Of a stretch of DNA of 64,000 nucleotides, positions 42,551-51,422 are shown piece after piece. The stretch is taken from assembly GCF_002954715.1 (NCBI RefSeq), contig NZ_MSCP01000002.1, forward strand, positions 541,893 through 605,892, given 5' to 3'. Each line of letters starts with the position of its first letter. The stretch's first letter is position 1. The position numbers were made by a program, and so were the translations under genes. The notes below the pieces were generated by a model. It was given only the letters and a program-made list of their open reading frames with translations. It had not been told where the DNA came from and ran no database searches. The DNA is from Aliivibrio sifiae (GTDB taxonomy: Bacteria; Pseudomonadota; Gammaproteobacteria; Enterobacterales; Vibrionaceae).

Positions 42551-43957
42551 ATGTCAACGATGACTGCAACAACTCAACCATCTGGTGATTGGAAACAAAC
42601 ACTGTCTAAATTAAAAGGACACTTGTTGTTCGGTACTTCTCACATGCTTCCTTTCGTGGTTGCTGGTGGGGTTTTATTAGCATTAGCGGTAATGGCAACA
42701 GGTAAAGGCGCAGTTCCAGATACTGGTATCTTAGCGGATATTTCGACTATTGCTATCAAAGGCCTTGTTCTTTTCCCTATCATTCTTGGTGGCTTCATTG
42801 GTTATTCAATTGCAGATAAACCAGCATTAGCTCCTGCATTTATTGCATCAGGTATTATGGCTGATTTGGGCGGTGGTTTCCTTGGTTGTATCGTAGCCGG
42901 TTTTATTGCTGGTGGCGTTGTTCTTCAGCTTAAGAGACTTCCTATTCCTGCTCATTTAAGTGCGTTAGGTGTTTACTTTATTTATCCTCTTGTTGGTACA
43001 TTAGTATCTGCGGGTATCGTAATGTGGGGCTTAGGCGCAGCTATCTCTTCTTTCATGATTGCGATGAACGAATTCCTAGCATCAATGGCGGGTTCTTCTA
43101 AAGCGGTGCTTGGTGCGATTCTTGGTGGTATGACTGCATTTGATATGGGTGGTCCAATCAACAAAGTAGCGACATTATTTGCTCAAACACAAGTAAATAC
43201 ACAACCATGGTTGATGGGTGGTGTTGGTATCGCGATTTGTACTCCACCTCTAGGTATGGCTCTTGCTACTTTCATGTTCAAGAAAAAATTCTCTAAAGAA
43301 GAGCAAGAAGCGGGTAAAGCTGCTGCAATCATGGGCTCAATTGGTATCTCTGAAGGTGCAATCCCATTCGCAGCAAATGACCCAATGCGCGTTCTTCCGT
43401 CTATCGTTGCTGGTGGTATGGTTGGTTGTGTGTTTGGTTTCATGACTGATGTTTTACTTCATGCACCTTGGGGTGGGTTAATTACAGCGCCGGTATCTAG
43501 CAACATTCCAATGTATGTGGTTGGTATTGCTCTAGGTTCATTAACAACGGCATTAATTGTTGGTTTCTGGAAGCCTGTTTATGTTGAAGAAAATGATGTC
43601 GCTGTAGAAGCCCCAGTACAAGCACAAACAGTTGCCCCTGTTGCTGGTGAAGGTGAGTACGATGTTCTAGCGGTAACTTGTTGTCCTTCAGGTGTTGCAC
43701 ACACATTTATGGCAGCAAAAGCTTTAGAGAAAGCTGGTGTCGCAGCAGGGATTAAAATTAAAGTTGAAACTCAAGGCTCTAACGGTTTAATGAATAAATT
43801 GACTGCAAAAGATGTTGCTAATGCTAAGTTCATTATCCTTGCTCATGATATTCCAGTCAAAGAAGGTGAGCGTTTTACGAATATTCGCCAAGTTGAATGT
43901 TCAACTAAAGGCGCAATGAAGACGGCATTATCACTGATTCAAGACAACTTAAAATAA
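42551..43957 (+). CDS. PTS fructose-type enzyme IICB
   Basis: This 468-residue membrane protein carries a IIC domain first (about 1-340, with GGPINKVATLFA and FPIILGGFIGY) and a IIB domain at the end (about 375-468). The IIB cysteine is C378 in CCPSGVAHTFMAA. The C-then-B order is the reverse of E. coli FruA (B'-B-C). It imports and phosphorylates fructose or a related sugar; the true substrate is not evident, since no sugar-phosphate enzyme is adjacent. Confidence 0.9.
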   Translation: MSTMTATTQPSGDWKQTLSKLKGHLLFGTSHMLPFVVAGGVLLALAVMATGKGAVPDTGILADISTIAIKGLVLFPIILGGFIGYSIADKPALAPAFIASGIMADLGGGFLGCIVAGFIAGGVVLQLKRLPIPAHLSALGVYFIYPLVGTLVSAGIVMWGLGAAISSFMIAMNEFLASMAGSSKAVLGAILGGMTAFDMGGPINKVATLFAQTQVNTQPWLMGGVGIAICTPPLGMALATFMFKKKFSKEEQEAGKAAAIMGSIGISEGAIPFAANDPMRVLPSIVAGGMVGCVFGFMTDVLLHAPWGGLITAPVSSNIPMYVVGIALGSLTTALIVGFWKPVYVEENDVAVEAPVQAQTVAPVAGEGEYDVLAVTCCPSGVAHTFMAAKALEKAGVAAGIKIKVETQGSNGLMNKLTAKDVANAKFIILAHDIPVKEGERFTNIRQVECSTKGAMKTALSLIQDNLK

Positions 43958-43980
43958 CACGTTTTTCCTAATCTAATATC

Positions 43981-44061
43981 AAGCCTCTTAATCCCCCAAG
44001 AGGCTTTTATTATGTAAAAAAGCCCGCGACACTTATTTTTAGAAGAAGTGTCGCGGGCTTT
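43981..44061. terminator. Tandem terminators after the PTS genes
   Basis: Two hairpins follow each other: AAGCCTCTT / AAGAGGCTT (43981-44006) and a 16-bp stem AAAGCCCGCGACACTT / AAGTGTCGCGGGCTTT (44019-44061). The second probably serves the convergent HdeD gene too. Confidence 0.85.
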
Positions 44062-44090
44062 GCTATTACAAAAATGAATATTAAATAAGG

Positions 44091-44654
44091 TTATTTATTA
44101 TTCACTAATTTTTTCATCCGTAGTCCAAGAAAAATAAAGCTGATGCCTTCTATCAGTAATGAAACACCAACAAATGTTCCTAATAGCGATAATGAAAACT
44201 CAGGGTTATCGAGTAGAAAGAAAAAATATCCCCCGATAATGACAGAGAGTAACCCACTCAAAATAACCATACCGCTACCAGGAAGACCTTTATTCGTAAT
44301 CCCAAAAATCATACGGGTTAGGCCATTAAAGATCATAACAACGATCATAATTGTTGTTATAGTCATAAGTCCTTCTAGTGGGTTAAAAAGAATGAATAAA
44401 CCACCAACAATATAAAGTAGGGCACTTAGTACATACCATAGCTTTTCTTTCCAAGAATGAATGCGAAAAGTATGATAAACCTGAACTAACCCTGTGATTA
44501 ATAGCAATGTACCGATGATAGTTGAAATCGTCACACCTGCCATAACAGGTAAGCTAGAAGCGCCTAATCCTGCTATTGCTGCTATCACGCCAACAGTAAT
44601 AAAGTATTTCCAACTTTTTGAAATTAATGCCTGACTTGGCGTTTGATTTTCCAT
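44091..44654 (-). CDS. HdeD/DUF308-family membrane protein
   Basis: This 187-residue protein has six hydrophobic helices in two related halves, with the HdeD-type pattern GLGASSLPVMAGVTISTIIG and GLLSVIIGGYFF. E. coli HdeD is linked to acid resistance at high cell density; the role here is inferred from family only. It stands alone between terminators. Confidence 0.85.
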   Translation of the reverse strand: MENQTPSQALISKSWKYFITVGVIAAIAGLGASSLPVMAGVTISTIIGTLLLITGLVQVYHTFRIHSWKEKLWYVLSALLYIVGGLFILFNPLEGLMTITTIMIVVMIFNGLTRMIFGITNKGLPGSGMVILSGLLSVIIGGYFFFLLDNPEFSLSLLGTFVGVSLLIEGISFIFLGLRMKKLVNNK

Positions 44655-44947
44655 TTTAACCTCTGAGTTAAATGTAAGAGACCTGAATATTGTAGTCTAA
44701 AACATAAAGTTGATACTGAAGGCAAACTTAGTTTTCAAATTTTGTGATTTTGCGCACATTTTAATCCTTTCGTATAAGAAAAAAGCAGTTCTGGCGCTTT
44801 AATTCACTTCTCCTTGTTTTGCCGTATCTATACTGAAAATTAATACTTGTAGAAACGGCTTAAGAGCTTAAAATTATTATCATTTTAACGTGGTATATTC
44901 ATACTGCATTTTACTTTTTGTGCATCATAAGAATATAAGGGCATACA

Positions 44948-46204
44948 TTGTTAGAACATCATATACGTAACTTTATTGCAGAAAAATTAAGTTCCTTTGG
45001 TATAAATAGTGATCCTTATGGTTTGGAGCTTACCGCTGTATTTGTATTGGTTGTAATTGGTGTTGCTATTGTTGGTCACCTAATTACTCGTCATATTATT
45101 GTTCGAACTATTAGGAATATCCTTCATCGAGCGGATGAGCCTTTAGCGGAAGGTTTTTCAAGCTATAAAGTATTTGAAAAGCTTACACTTCTAATTCCAA
45201 TTATCATTTTGGATTTATTGCTTCCTCTTGCACTTGGTCATTACACCTTACTTTCAACGATTGCTGACAAACTGTTGAGTATCTCGATCTTAGTGGTCTT
45301 CCTCTCCATGCTGTTTGCGCTGCTTGATGCACTTAATGATATGGCTATTGCTAAAGGCATTACACGTCGAATGCCAATAAAGAGCTTTGTTCAGTTGACT
45401 AAGCTATTTGCTTTCTTTGTTGGTATCGTTGTTTCCATGTCGGTACTTGCTAATGAATCTGTGGTTATTTTTCTTAGTGGCTTAGGAGTTGCAACAGGGT
45501 TTGTTATGTTGGTATTTAAAGATACCATCTTGGGATTTGTTGCAGGTATACAGCTTTCAGCAAATCGAATGATTAGCTTAAATGACTGGATTGAAATGGA
45601 TTCATATAAAGCCAATGGCACTGTTGAAGAAATTTCACTTACAACAGTCAAAGTGCGAAACTTTGATAATACAGTCAGTATGCTACCTGCTTATGCTCTT
45701 GTTCAAAATGCTTTTATTAATTGGCAGGGTATGTCAGATTCTGGCGGTAGACGGATTAAACGAGCCGTTAATATTGATGTTAACTCAATTCGATTTATGA
45801 CAGATGAAGAAATTGAAGGACTTAAAGATATTCGAATTCTTAGAGAATATTTATTCGAAAAATCAAAAGAGATTAAAACATTTAATGATGAATTAGACGA
45901 TATTCCGCATTTGGGTAATATTAGACAAATGACGAATATGGGTATTTTTCGAGCTTATTTAGCCGCCTATTTACGAACCCATAAAGATATTCATCCGTAT
46001 ATGCTATTCATGGTGCGTCAATTGGAACCAACGCCTGAAGGTTTGCCATTACAAATCTATGCATTTACTAACAATACAGATTGGGTATTTTACGAAGGGG
46101 TACAAGCAGACATTTTTGATCATATATATTCTATTATGCCTCTGTTTGATTTACGCCCTTATCAAGCACTTAGTGGCCATGATGCATTAAGTATTGGAAA
46201 GTAA
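44948..46204 (+). CDS. MscS-type mechanosensitive channel, YbdG-like
   Basis: This 418-residue protein has about five membrane helices, the MscS-type pore and beta domain (VATGFVMLVFKDTILGFVAGIQLSANRMISLNDWIE) and a soluble C-terminal domain. Length and domain layout fit the YbdG/MscM branch. It would open under osmotic downshock. The start is TTG 44948 with AAGG upstream. It is the last core gene before the island. Confidence 0.88.
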   Translation: MLEHHIRNFIAEKLSSFGINSDPYGLELTAVFVLVVIGVAIVGHLITRHIIVRTIRNILHRADEPLAEGFSSYKVFEKLTLLIPIIILDLLLPLALGHYTLLSTIADKLLSISILVVFLSMLFALLDALNDMAIAKGITRRMPIKSFVQLTKLFAFFVGIVVSMSVLANESVVIFLSGLGVATGFVMLVFKDTILGFVAGIQLSANRMISLNDWIEMDSYKANGTVEEISLTTVKVRNFDNTVSMLPAYALVQNAFINWQGMSDSGGRRIKRAVNIDVNSIRFMTDEEIEGLKDIRILREYLFEKSKEIKTFNDELDDIPHLGNIRQMTNMGIFRAYLAAYLRTHKDIHPYMLFMVRQLEPTPEGLPLQIYAFTNNTDWVFYEGVQADIFDHIYSIMPLFDLRPYQALSGHDALSIGK

Positions 46205-46220
46205 ATCTTAGGGCATAAAT

Positions 46221-46245
46221 AAAGGCTGTGGAAACCACGGCCTTT
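46221..46245 (+). terminator. Terminator of the MscS-type channel gene
   Basis: A stem AAAGGCTGTGG / CCACGGCCTTT with a 3-base loop lies 17 bp past the stop. Confidence 0.8.
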
Positions 46246-46281
46246 ATTATATCTATACAATAAAAACAACAGATACAAAAA

Positions 46282-46305
46282 AGCCCCAGCATTTCTGCTA
46301 GGGCT
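46282..46305 (-). terminator. Terminator beside the left direct repeat
   Basis: AGCCCCAGCA and TGCTAGGGCT form a 10-bp stem with one mismatch. On the minus strand it follows the tRNA-like 3' end and runs into T residues, so it looks like a tRNA-operon terminator. Confidence 0.7.
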
Positions 46306-46312
46306 TAGAATG

Positions 46313-46335
46313 TGGTGGAGGGATAGGGATTTGAA
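46313..46335 (-). repeat. Left 23-bp direct repeat, attL-like, tRNA 3'-end-like
   Basis: The 23-bp sequence recurs exactly at 63956-63978. On the minus strand it ends TTCAAAT, CCCTA, TCCCTCC and ACCA, which has the order of a tRNA T-loop, T-stem, acceptor strand and CCA end. The flank does not complete a T-stem, so this is a displaced 3' fragment, as left by an integrating element. Confidence 0.8.
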
Positions 46336-47089
46336 AACTATCCCTAACTCTTCTATCTGCATTAAGCTGATAAATTTCAATGGGTTCAATCTATATTACT
46401 TTTAAATATTTGTCCAGTTAAAAGTGACGATTGGTTAAGGTGAAATTTACGCTAGTGCTCATACTTCATTCCACTTCTGGTGTTGCTAAAGGTGGAATGG
46501 GCACCATTTTCCTCCGTATATTTGTGCAGTGACTGTTATTTTTAGGAGTTATGGTTTATTTAATATCTATCTAGTGCGGAATGATAATCGATGTCCACAT
46601 AATTTTCCCATTCAGTGTCCCGTACTCAGAAAAGATGATGATTACTAGCCTGCCGTCTAAATAGAAAGACTCTCGATAATTGCACTATTCACTTGTTCTT
46701 ATTTTGATAATTCAGAGGTAGGTCACAAAATTTTAAAAAAAATAGAGAGTGCGTATTATACAAATAATAGCTGTTCGGACAAGGTGGATTGTTAGTAATT
46801 GAAATTAAATTTTTAAAATAAATATTTTATTTTTACTCGAATTTAGATTGAAAAAATGAATATTTAATATTCAGTATAAATAAGTGGTTATATTAATTAA
46901 TAAAACAGCACTTGTTGCAAGTTATTGTTTTTTTAATGCCTTTCATTTTGTCAATTGTTAATTTTCCTTGAAATTAATAATTTGATTCTTTCTGCTACTT
47001 GATGAAATACTTCTCTGGAAAGGTAAAGTTATATTTGTCTTTAATTTTAACTTTTAACTATTTTTCCATATTCATAATGAGGTATTCAA
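46336..47089. other. Left end of the island, no gene recognised
   Basis: This 754-bp AT-rich stretch holds only short spurious frames. The first 10 bases form an inverted repeat with the attL-like sequence (GGATAGGG / CTATCCC). Nothing else was recognised. Confidence 0.45.
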
Positions 47090-47848
47090 ATGGAACAATT
47101 TATTGATTTTTTGTCTAAAGATATAGCAAGAAAATTCTCTAAGTCAAAACTTGAAGGTGGGTTTAGGTATCAGAATGAGCATATTGAATTGCTAATTGTT
47201 ATACCTGAGACATACCCGCCAGCATTACTTTCAAAATTAGAGAAATTTGTATCTAATTCAAGTTCTAATGTTAAAGGTGAACTTGAACAGCATAATCTTT
47301 ATCGCTGTTGTCCAGCTATTGAGCGAATAGAAATAGCTAACAGTCTTCAAAATAAAGGGCTTTTTTCGGCTATTGTATCTGAACTCTTAAAAGTGGACTT
47401 TGTTCAATACGTGTGTATTCAGCGTGTTGGTAATCCCCATTTATTAAATCATTTAACTCATAGTAAAAAGTGGAACTGGATACTGTCACGAAGTAGTACG
47501 ATAGGGATCGATTCAATTTATCCATACTGTAAATCTTCTCCTGAAATGTATCGTTCGTTGTTAGTTACAATAAATGAATATTTAGAATTATGTACAACGA
47601 CAAATTTTTTAGAGCAATTCAAATTAGATTTAGCTAACAGTTGTGAAAATATAAGAAAGATAAGTGTTGAAAAAAATAAAATAACAGGAATACCTGGGTT
47701 AGAAGGAATTCCAGAATTAGCAGGCATGGCAAAAGTGCGATTATCTGAAAGAAGTATTAAATATAATATGTCTGAAGAAGAGTTCTTATTTAAATTAGCT
47801 CTAAATACTTTTTATACGACAGAGGAATCATTTTTATCTTCTGAGTGA
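47090..47848 (+). CDS. Island protein of unknown function, weakly GNAT-like
   Basis: This 252-residue protein is soluble with no signal peptide. Residues about 80-130 (IERIEIANSLQNKGLFSAIV, then a VGNPHLLNHL-type stretch before a Trp) resemble the acetyl-CoA-binding part of GNAT acetyltransferases, but the match is weak. It is on the plus strand, 228 bp before a small MbcA/ParS-domain gene. If the two form a toxin-antitoxin pair this would be the toxin; that is speculation. Confidence 0.5.
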   Translation: MEQFIDFLSKDIARKFSKSKLEGGFRYQNEHIELLIVIPETYPPALLSKLEKFVSNSSSNVKGELEQHNLYRCCPAIERIEIANSLQNKGLFSAIVSELLKVDFVQYVCIQRVGNPHLLNHLTHSKKWNWILSRSSTIGIDSIYPYCKSSPEMYRSLLVTINEYLELCTTTNFLEQFKLDLANSCENIRKISVEKNKITGIPGLEGIPELAGMAKVRLSERSIKYNMSEEEFLFKLALNTFYTTEESFLSSE

Positions 47849-48075
47849 TCGACTCGAAAAATAATAAATAGCTATAAACCATTACCAATGGGCTATTAGG
47901 GATAGCTACTAGGGTTATATGATTTTAGGTGGAATAATGAAGGTCATAAGCTGGATTGAGAGCCTATCCAATATTCTAAAGTAAGTCTCTATAAATAAGT
48001 TATTGGGAATTTAATTACTAATATATTGTTATATCAATAACTTAATTATTTTAAATACTAGCGAATGAAGAAAAA

Positions 48076-48273
48076 ATGAAAGATGAATTAGATAACGAAA
48101 TAAAGTCTCGGCTAATGGTTCTTTTCAATGATGAAGCATTATGTGAAGAGTGGCTAAAGAGTAGCAAAATCCAACTGGGTGGCTTAAGCCCCTTGGACGT
48201 ACTTAAAACCTTTGGTGGTAAAGAATATATTCTAGATATGATCGCTAGGATCGAAACTGGGGACTTTTCATAG
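48076..48273 (+). CDS. Short MbcA/ParS/Xre-type toxin-binding domain protein
   Basis: This 65-residue protein matches the C-terminal toxin-binding domain of Xre-MbcA-ParS antitoxins. Key features are LFNDEALCEEWL, the LGGLSPLDVL motif and the end IARIETGDFS. The usual N-terminal helix-turn-helix is absent and no upstream in-frame start adds it. No RES-domain toxin, the usual partner, is visible nearby. It may be an antitoxin remnant or a stand-alone decoy. Confidence 0.7.
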   Translation: MKDELDNEIKSRLMVLFNDEALCEEWLKSSKIQLGGLSPLDVLKTFGGKEYILDMIARIETGDFS

Positions 48274-48329
48274 CTTCGTTTGCTATATACTATATAGAGG
48301 TGTAGAAAAAACATACGAAGTTACTAAAA

Positions 48330-48368
48330 TTAAGCTAACGTTTATTAGCCTAACAAACGTTAGCTTAA
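48330..48368. repeat. Perfect 14-bp inverted repeat
   Basis: TTAAGCTAACGTTT and its exact complement are separated by 11 bp, 57 bp after the MbcA/ParS-like gene. No T-run follows, so it may be an operator or a recombination site rather than a terminator. Confidence 0.7.
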
Positions 48369-48404
48369 CTATATTCAATGAATCCATGTTGTTTTACAGC
48401 AAAC

Positions 48405-48596
48405 TTCAAAAGAGAGTTACGCCGTTTTTGTGTATACACATTTCGGGCGTAGTACAGATTTCAAAAGAGAGTTACGCCGTTTTTGTGTATACACATTTCG
48501 GGCGCAATACAGATTTCAAAAGAGAGTTACGCCGTTTTTGTATATATACATTTCGGGCATAATACAGATTTCAAAAGAAAGTTATGCAGTTTTTGC
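48405..48596. repeat. 55-bp tandem repeat array (three full units and a partial fourth)
   Basis: The unit begins TTCAAAAGAGAGTTACGCCG and starts at 48405, 48460, 48515 and 48570, so the period is exactly 55 bp. Each full unit contains a central TGTGTATACACA-type palindrome inside a GTTACGCC...GGGCGTAGTAC-type outer stem. The third unit has a TATATATACA variant and the fourth decays. The array could be iterons, a partition site or a row of RNA hairpins. Confidence 0.85.
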
Positions 48597-48720
48597 TAAT
48601 TACCAAGTTAGTATTGTAATTATGTACAATGATAAAAATAAGTTGTCTATACAGTAATTTTACAATTTCCATAAATGAATATTTAGCTAAAATTCAACCT
48701 GAACGATTAAGCCACGACAG

Positions 48721-49665
48721 TTAATCTTGAGTAATAGGCTGCTTTGGTATGATGCGTTGATGCTTCTTTAACTGTCTTATCTTTTCTGACAGAACTGCTT
48801 CTAATTTTTTCGACTCAGCTACTTCTACTATAGCGCTTTCAAGCTTGGCTTGTACTTTGGCTTCTGCTTGAATGATTCCATCATATTTAGTTGATAAAAT
48901 AGTGAGCTGCTGGTTAACATGATCTAAATCTACCTGTAACTGAAACTCAGTTTTAATTTGTTTTTCTACTTGAGTTCGGCAATTATCCAATTGAGTTTCT
49001 AATACTATATTTTGCTTAGTAAGTGTTGACGCCTGTTCATTTAATCGGTCGGTATTTATCCTGCAACTATCAAGGTCACTAAGTAGATATTTATTCTCAT
49101 TCAACACTGATTTCATAGTTTCAAGTTGTTTAATACTGTGCAGCTCTGCTGTAGATAGCTGTTCTTCTAATGCGATATTATCCTGTTCTAACTGTTCATT
49201 TAATTCTACTTGAACCTTAACGCGATCTTCCGTTATGAGAAGATTATCCTCTATTTTTATTAGTTTAGTAACCGCCTCATCAGCAATTGCTTTTGACTCA
49301 AGAAGTCGAGCGCGTGTTAGGTGTTCGTAGTGAGTATCAGTTGATGCATTGAGTTCAGTGACGAGAGCAAAAAGTAATGATGATAATTGACCTTCAATTA
49401 GTTTAAGTGACTCCTGAACCTCGATGGGGAGTGGCAATACTTTTGGATCCTCCTGCACTGTTGGTTGTACTTCAATACTAGTCTTGTCTGGTAGATTTAT
49501 ATACCCTTGTTCAATCAATTGTTTTAGATCTTTATATAACGTATCACATCGTCCATGTCCTATGATTTCTCTGAGTTGCCATCCCGAAATTTCAGTTCCT
49601 TTTTCAATTAATTGATTCGCTGCGTTGATAATATCATTTTGCGTATATGATTTTGGCCTAGCCAT
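48721..49665 (-). CDS. KfrA-like DNA-binding coiled-coil protein
   Basis: This 314-residue protein has an N-terminal DNA-binding domain of the plasmid KfrA type (MARPKSYTQNDIINAANQLI, then WQLREIIGHGRCDTLYKDLKQL) and a very long coiled coil from about 85 to 300. KfrA proteins act in plasmid maintenance and autoregulation. A 47-bp perfect palindrome lies 35 bp upstream of the start. It is downstream of the relaxase-like gene on the same strand. Confidence 0.8.
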   Translation of the reverse strand: MARPKSYTQNDIINAANQLIEKGTEISGWQLREIIGHGRCDTLYKDLKQLIEQGYINLPDKTSIEVQPTVQEDPKVLPLPIEVQESLKLIEGQLSSLLFALVTELNASTDTHYEHLTRARLLESKAIADEAVTKLIKIEDNLLITEDRVKVQVELNEQLEQDNIALEEQLSTAELHSIKQLETMKSVLNENKYLLSDLDSCRINTDRLNEQASTLTKQNIVLETQLDNCRTQVEKQIKTEFQLQVDLDHVNQQLTILSTKYDGIIQAEAKVQAKLESAIVEVAESKKLEAVLSEKIRQLKKHQRIIPKQPITQD

Positions 49666-49700
49666 TTTTTCACCATGATTATTTTTATAGTTGTTGGAGT

Positions 49701-49747
49701 TTGTTTGTTAGTAATGTTTGTTAGTAACAAACATTACTAACAAACAA
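49701..49747. promoter_or_regulatory. 47-bp perfect palindrome in front of the KfrA-like gene
   Basis: Two 23-bp arms are exact inverted complements around a single G at 49724. Each arm contains two direct copies of TTTGTTA-type half-sites (TTTGTTAGTAA repeated). The position, between the start of the kfrA-like gene and the end of the relaxase gene, fits an autoregulatory KfrA operator. Confidence 0.8.
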
Positions 49748-49774
49748 ATAGGGGGCTTAATGCGACATAGGTAG

Positions 49775-51253
49775 CTATCGCTCTTTTCTGAAATTATCTT
49801 CTTTTCTCGAAGGTGATAATTTACTGATTAATTTTTGAGCCTTGACTTTCACAGGAGCAGGTAATTCCAAGAGAGTGTTCATAGCTTCGTCAAGAAAGCG
49901 CATTGCTTTATGCTGATAACCAAGATCTTTTGTATGTAACGCCATAAAAAGCTTGGTACAGAAGATCGTTAGTTTGTTCATTAATTCATCATTAAATGTG
50001 CGTAACGTTATTAGAAGCGTTTGTTTCTCAGCACGTAATTCCTGTACTTGCTTTAATAAAATGGAGTTTTTCTGCTGAGTTTCACTTTGCTCTTCTTTTA
50101 GCATCAGCAATTCTCCAACCATGATGTTGAGCTGAGTGTTTTTTTCATCAAGTCGACTCTCTGTATTAGTTACTTGATAATTTAGTTCTAATAATTGTTC
50201 TTTTTTCTTTTTAATCATTAGATTATGGAAATTGAACTCCCTCTCTGATTTCGGTAGTTTGGCTTCCTGATTCATTTTTTGACGCTGTTTAGATCTACGT
50301 TCTGATTCTGGAGCAAGTTCTGCGATTAATCCTTTTTTGCTAAAAAGGTGCTCGTTAGCATACTCAAACACCATTTTCTGAAACATCTCTCCAAAGAATT
50401 TGCGTTGCTCTACAGACAGGTCTGCGTCAACAGGAAGAGCCTTATCTTTCAAACCAACCTTTTCTATGTATTGATTAACTACGATCTTCTGGCTTCTCAA
50501 TAGGTCAGATTCACCAGTAATCTTATTCTTAGCTGATAAGAAGTAATGGGTATGCGCTCCAGTGTTCTCCTGGGCATGACGCTCGTCATCATGTCCGATC
50601 ACCATTTTGATCGGATAGTCAGGAAAGTGATGAGTTAAAAACGTAACGGTAAAGTCCACATACTCATGCAATGGTATAAGATCATTGCCCACTTTCCATT
50701 GGTGAGGGATCTTAAAAATGCCTTCTTGGATAAATGTGCAATTAAGGTTGGGGCGACTTTGCATTTGGTTATGTGCATCAAGATAAGTCTCCAGCATTTT
50801 GATACGCTGGTTTTTCCGCGACATTTCCATCGTTTTGAATAGGTCGATTTTGCTATAGGAGATATGCCCTAATGAGTCGAGGACCTCTTCTAGAAACTTC
50901 GCTGCTGTACCGTTACCATTTTTATATTCAGCCGTGATCGCCGTTTTTATTTTCTTACGGTACTGGCGCTGACGGGTTTGTAACTTTGTATGGTCTCGGA
51001 TTAATGGAGCGGGTGCAGTAGTAAAAAGTAGCCTCTTTTTATGTTCATCGCTAAGTGAGTTTAATTGTAAAGTTTCACCATTTAGCCATACTAAGTTTGA
51101 GTCTGATAAATCTTCATTCCACTCAAATTGCTTTGTCGGTTTTGCATCTGTTGAGATGCGAAGAGAATGCATCAGAGACCGCTCACAACGCGAGCGATCT
51201 TTCTGATTGGAAGTGAAATTGTATCGGCGATGAAAGAAGCGGATCGATTTCAT
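49775..51253 (-). CDS. MobV-like relaxase/plasmid recombination protein
   Basis: This 492-residue protein carries a histidine motif of the MobV/Pre relaxase type: HDDERHAQ followed by GAHTHYFLSA (HxDE...HxH) at about 219-236. Relaxases of this kind nick oriT to start conjugative transfer. The C-terminal third (about 350-450) is coiled coil. The N-terminal catalytic Tyr or Asn is not obvious, so the family match is partial. A set of hairpins lies just upstream, where an oriT would be expected. No type IV secretion genes are in the window. Confidence 0.65.
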   Translation of the reverse strand: MKSIRFFHRRYNFTSNQKDRSRCERSLMHSLRISTDAKPTKQFEWNEDLSDSNLVWLNGETLQLNSLSDEHKKRLLFTTAPAPLIRDHTKLQTRQRQYRKKIKTAITAEYKNGNGTAAKFLEEVLDSLGHISYSKIDLFKTMEMSRKNQRIKMLETYLDAHNQMQSRPNLNCTFIQEGIFKIPHQWKVGNDLIPLHEYVDFTVTFLTHHFPDYPIKMVIGHDDERHAQENTGAHTHYFLSAKNKITGESDLLRSQKIVVNQYIEKVGLKDKALPVDADLSVEQRKFFGEMFQKMVFEYANEHLFSKKGLIAELAPESERRSKQRQKMNQEAKLPKSEREFNFHNLMIKKKKEQLLELNYQVTNTESRLDEKNTQLNIMVGELLMLKEEQSETQQKNSILLKQVQELRAEKQTLLITLRTFNDELMNKLTIFCTKLFMALHTKDLGYQHKAMRFLDEAMNTLLELPAPVKVKAQKLISKLSPSRKEDNFRKER

Positions 51254-51254
51254 G

Positions 51255-51357
51255 CTAGCTCCCGTGAGGAGCTAGTTAGGGAGTTAAGAGGTACACCTCT
51301 TGCCCGCAGCTTGCGTGCATCTTTTGCGTAGCAAAAGTGTGACGCAAGCGCAGCGGG
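51255..51357. repeat. Three consecutive hairpins upstream of the relaxase gene (oriT-like)
   Basis: Hairpin 1 is CTAGCTCC / GGAGCTAG (51255-51275). Hairpin 2 is AAGAGGT / ACCTCTT (51286-51301). Hairpin 3 is nested: CCCGC, GCTTGCGT and CTTTTGC pair in turn with GCAAAAG, ACGCAAGC and GCGGG (51303-51357). The set lies directly in front of the relaxase start, which fits an oriT or a recombination site. Confidence 0.75.
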
Positions 51358-51422
51358 TTGCGTTGTCGTCACATTTATCAAATGCGCGACTTTTGAATTG
51401 TTTTCAAGCGAAAAGACACCCA

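Noticed and set aside
46313..46400. A complete tRNA gene at the left repeat
   Set aside because: The acceptor and T-loop-like 3' end is present, but the opposite T-stem strand, anticodon arm and D arm cannot be found in the following 90 bp.
48430..48657. 75-codon open frame across the 55-bp tandem repeats
   Set aside because: It reads through repeated DNA in changing frames, has no ribosome-binding site and no recognisable domain. The repeat structure explains the open frame.
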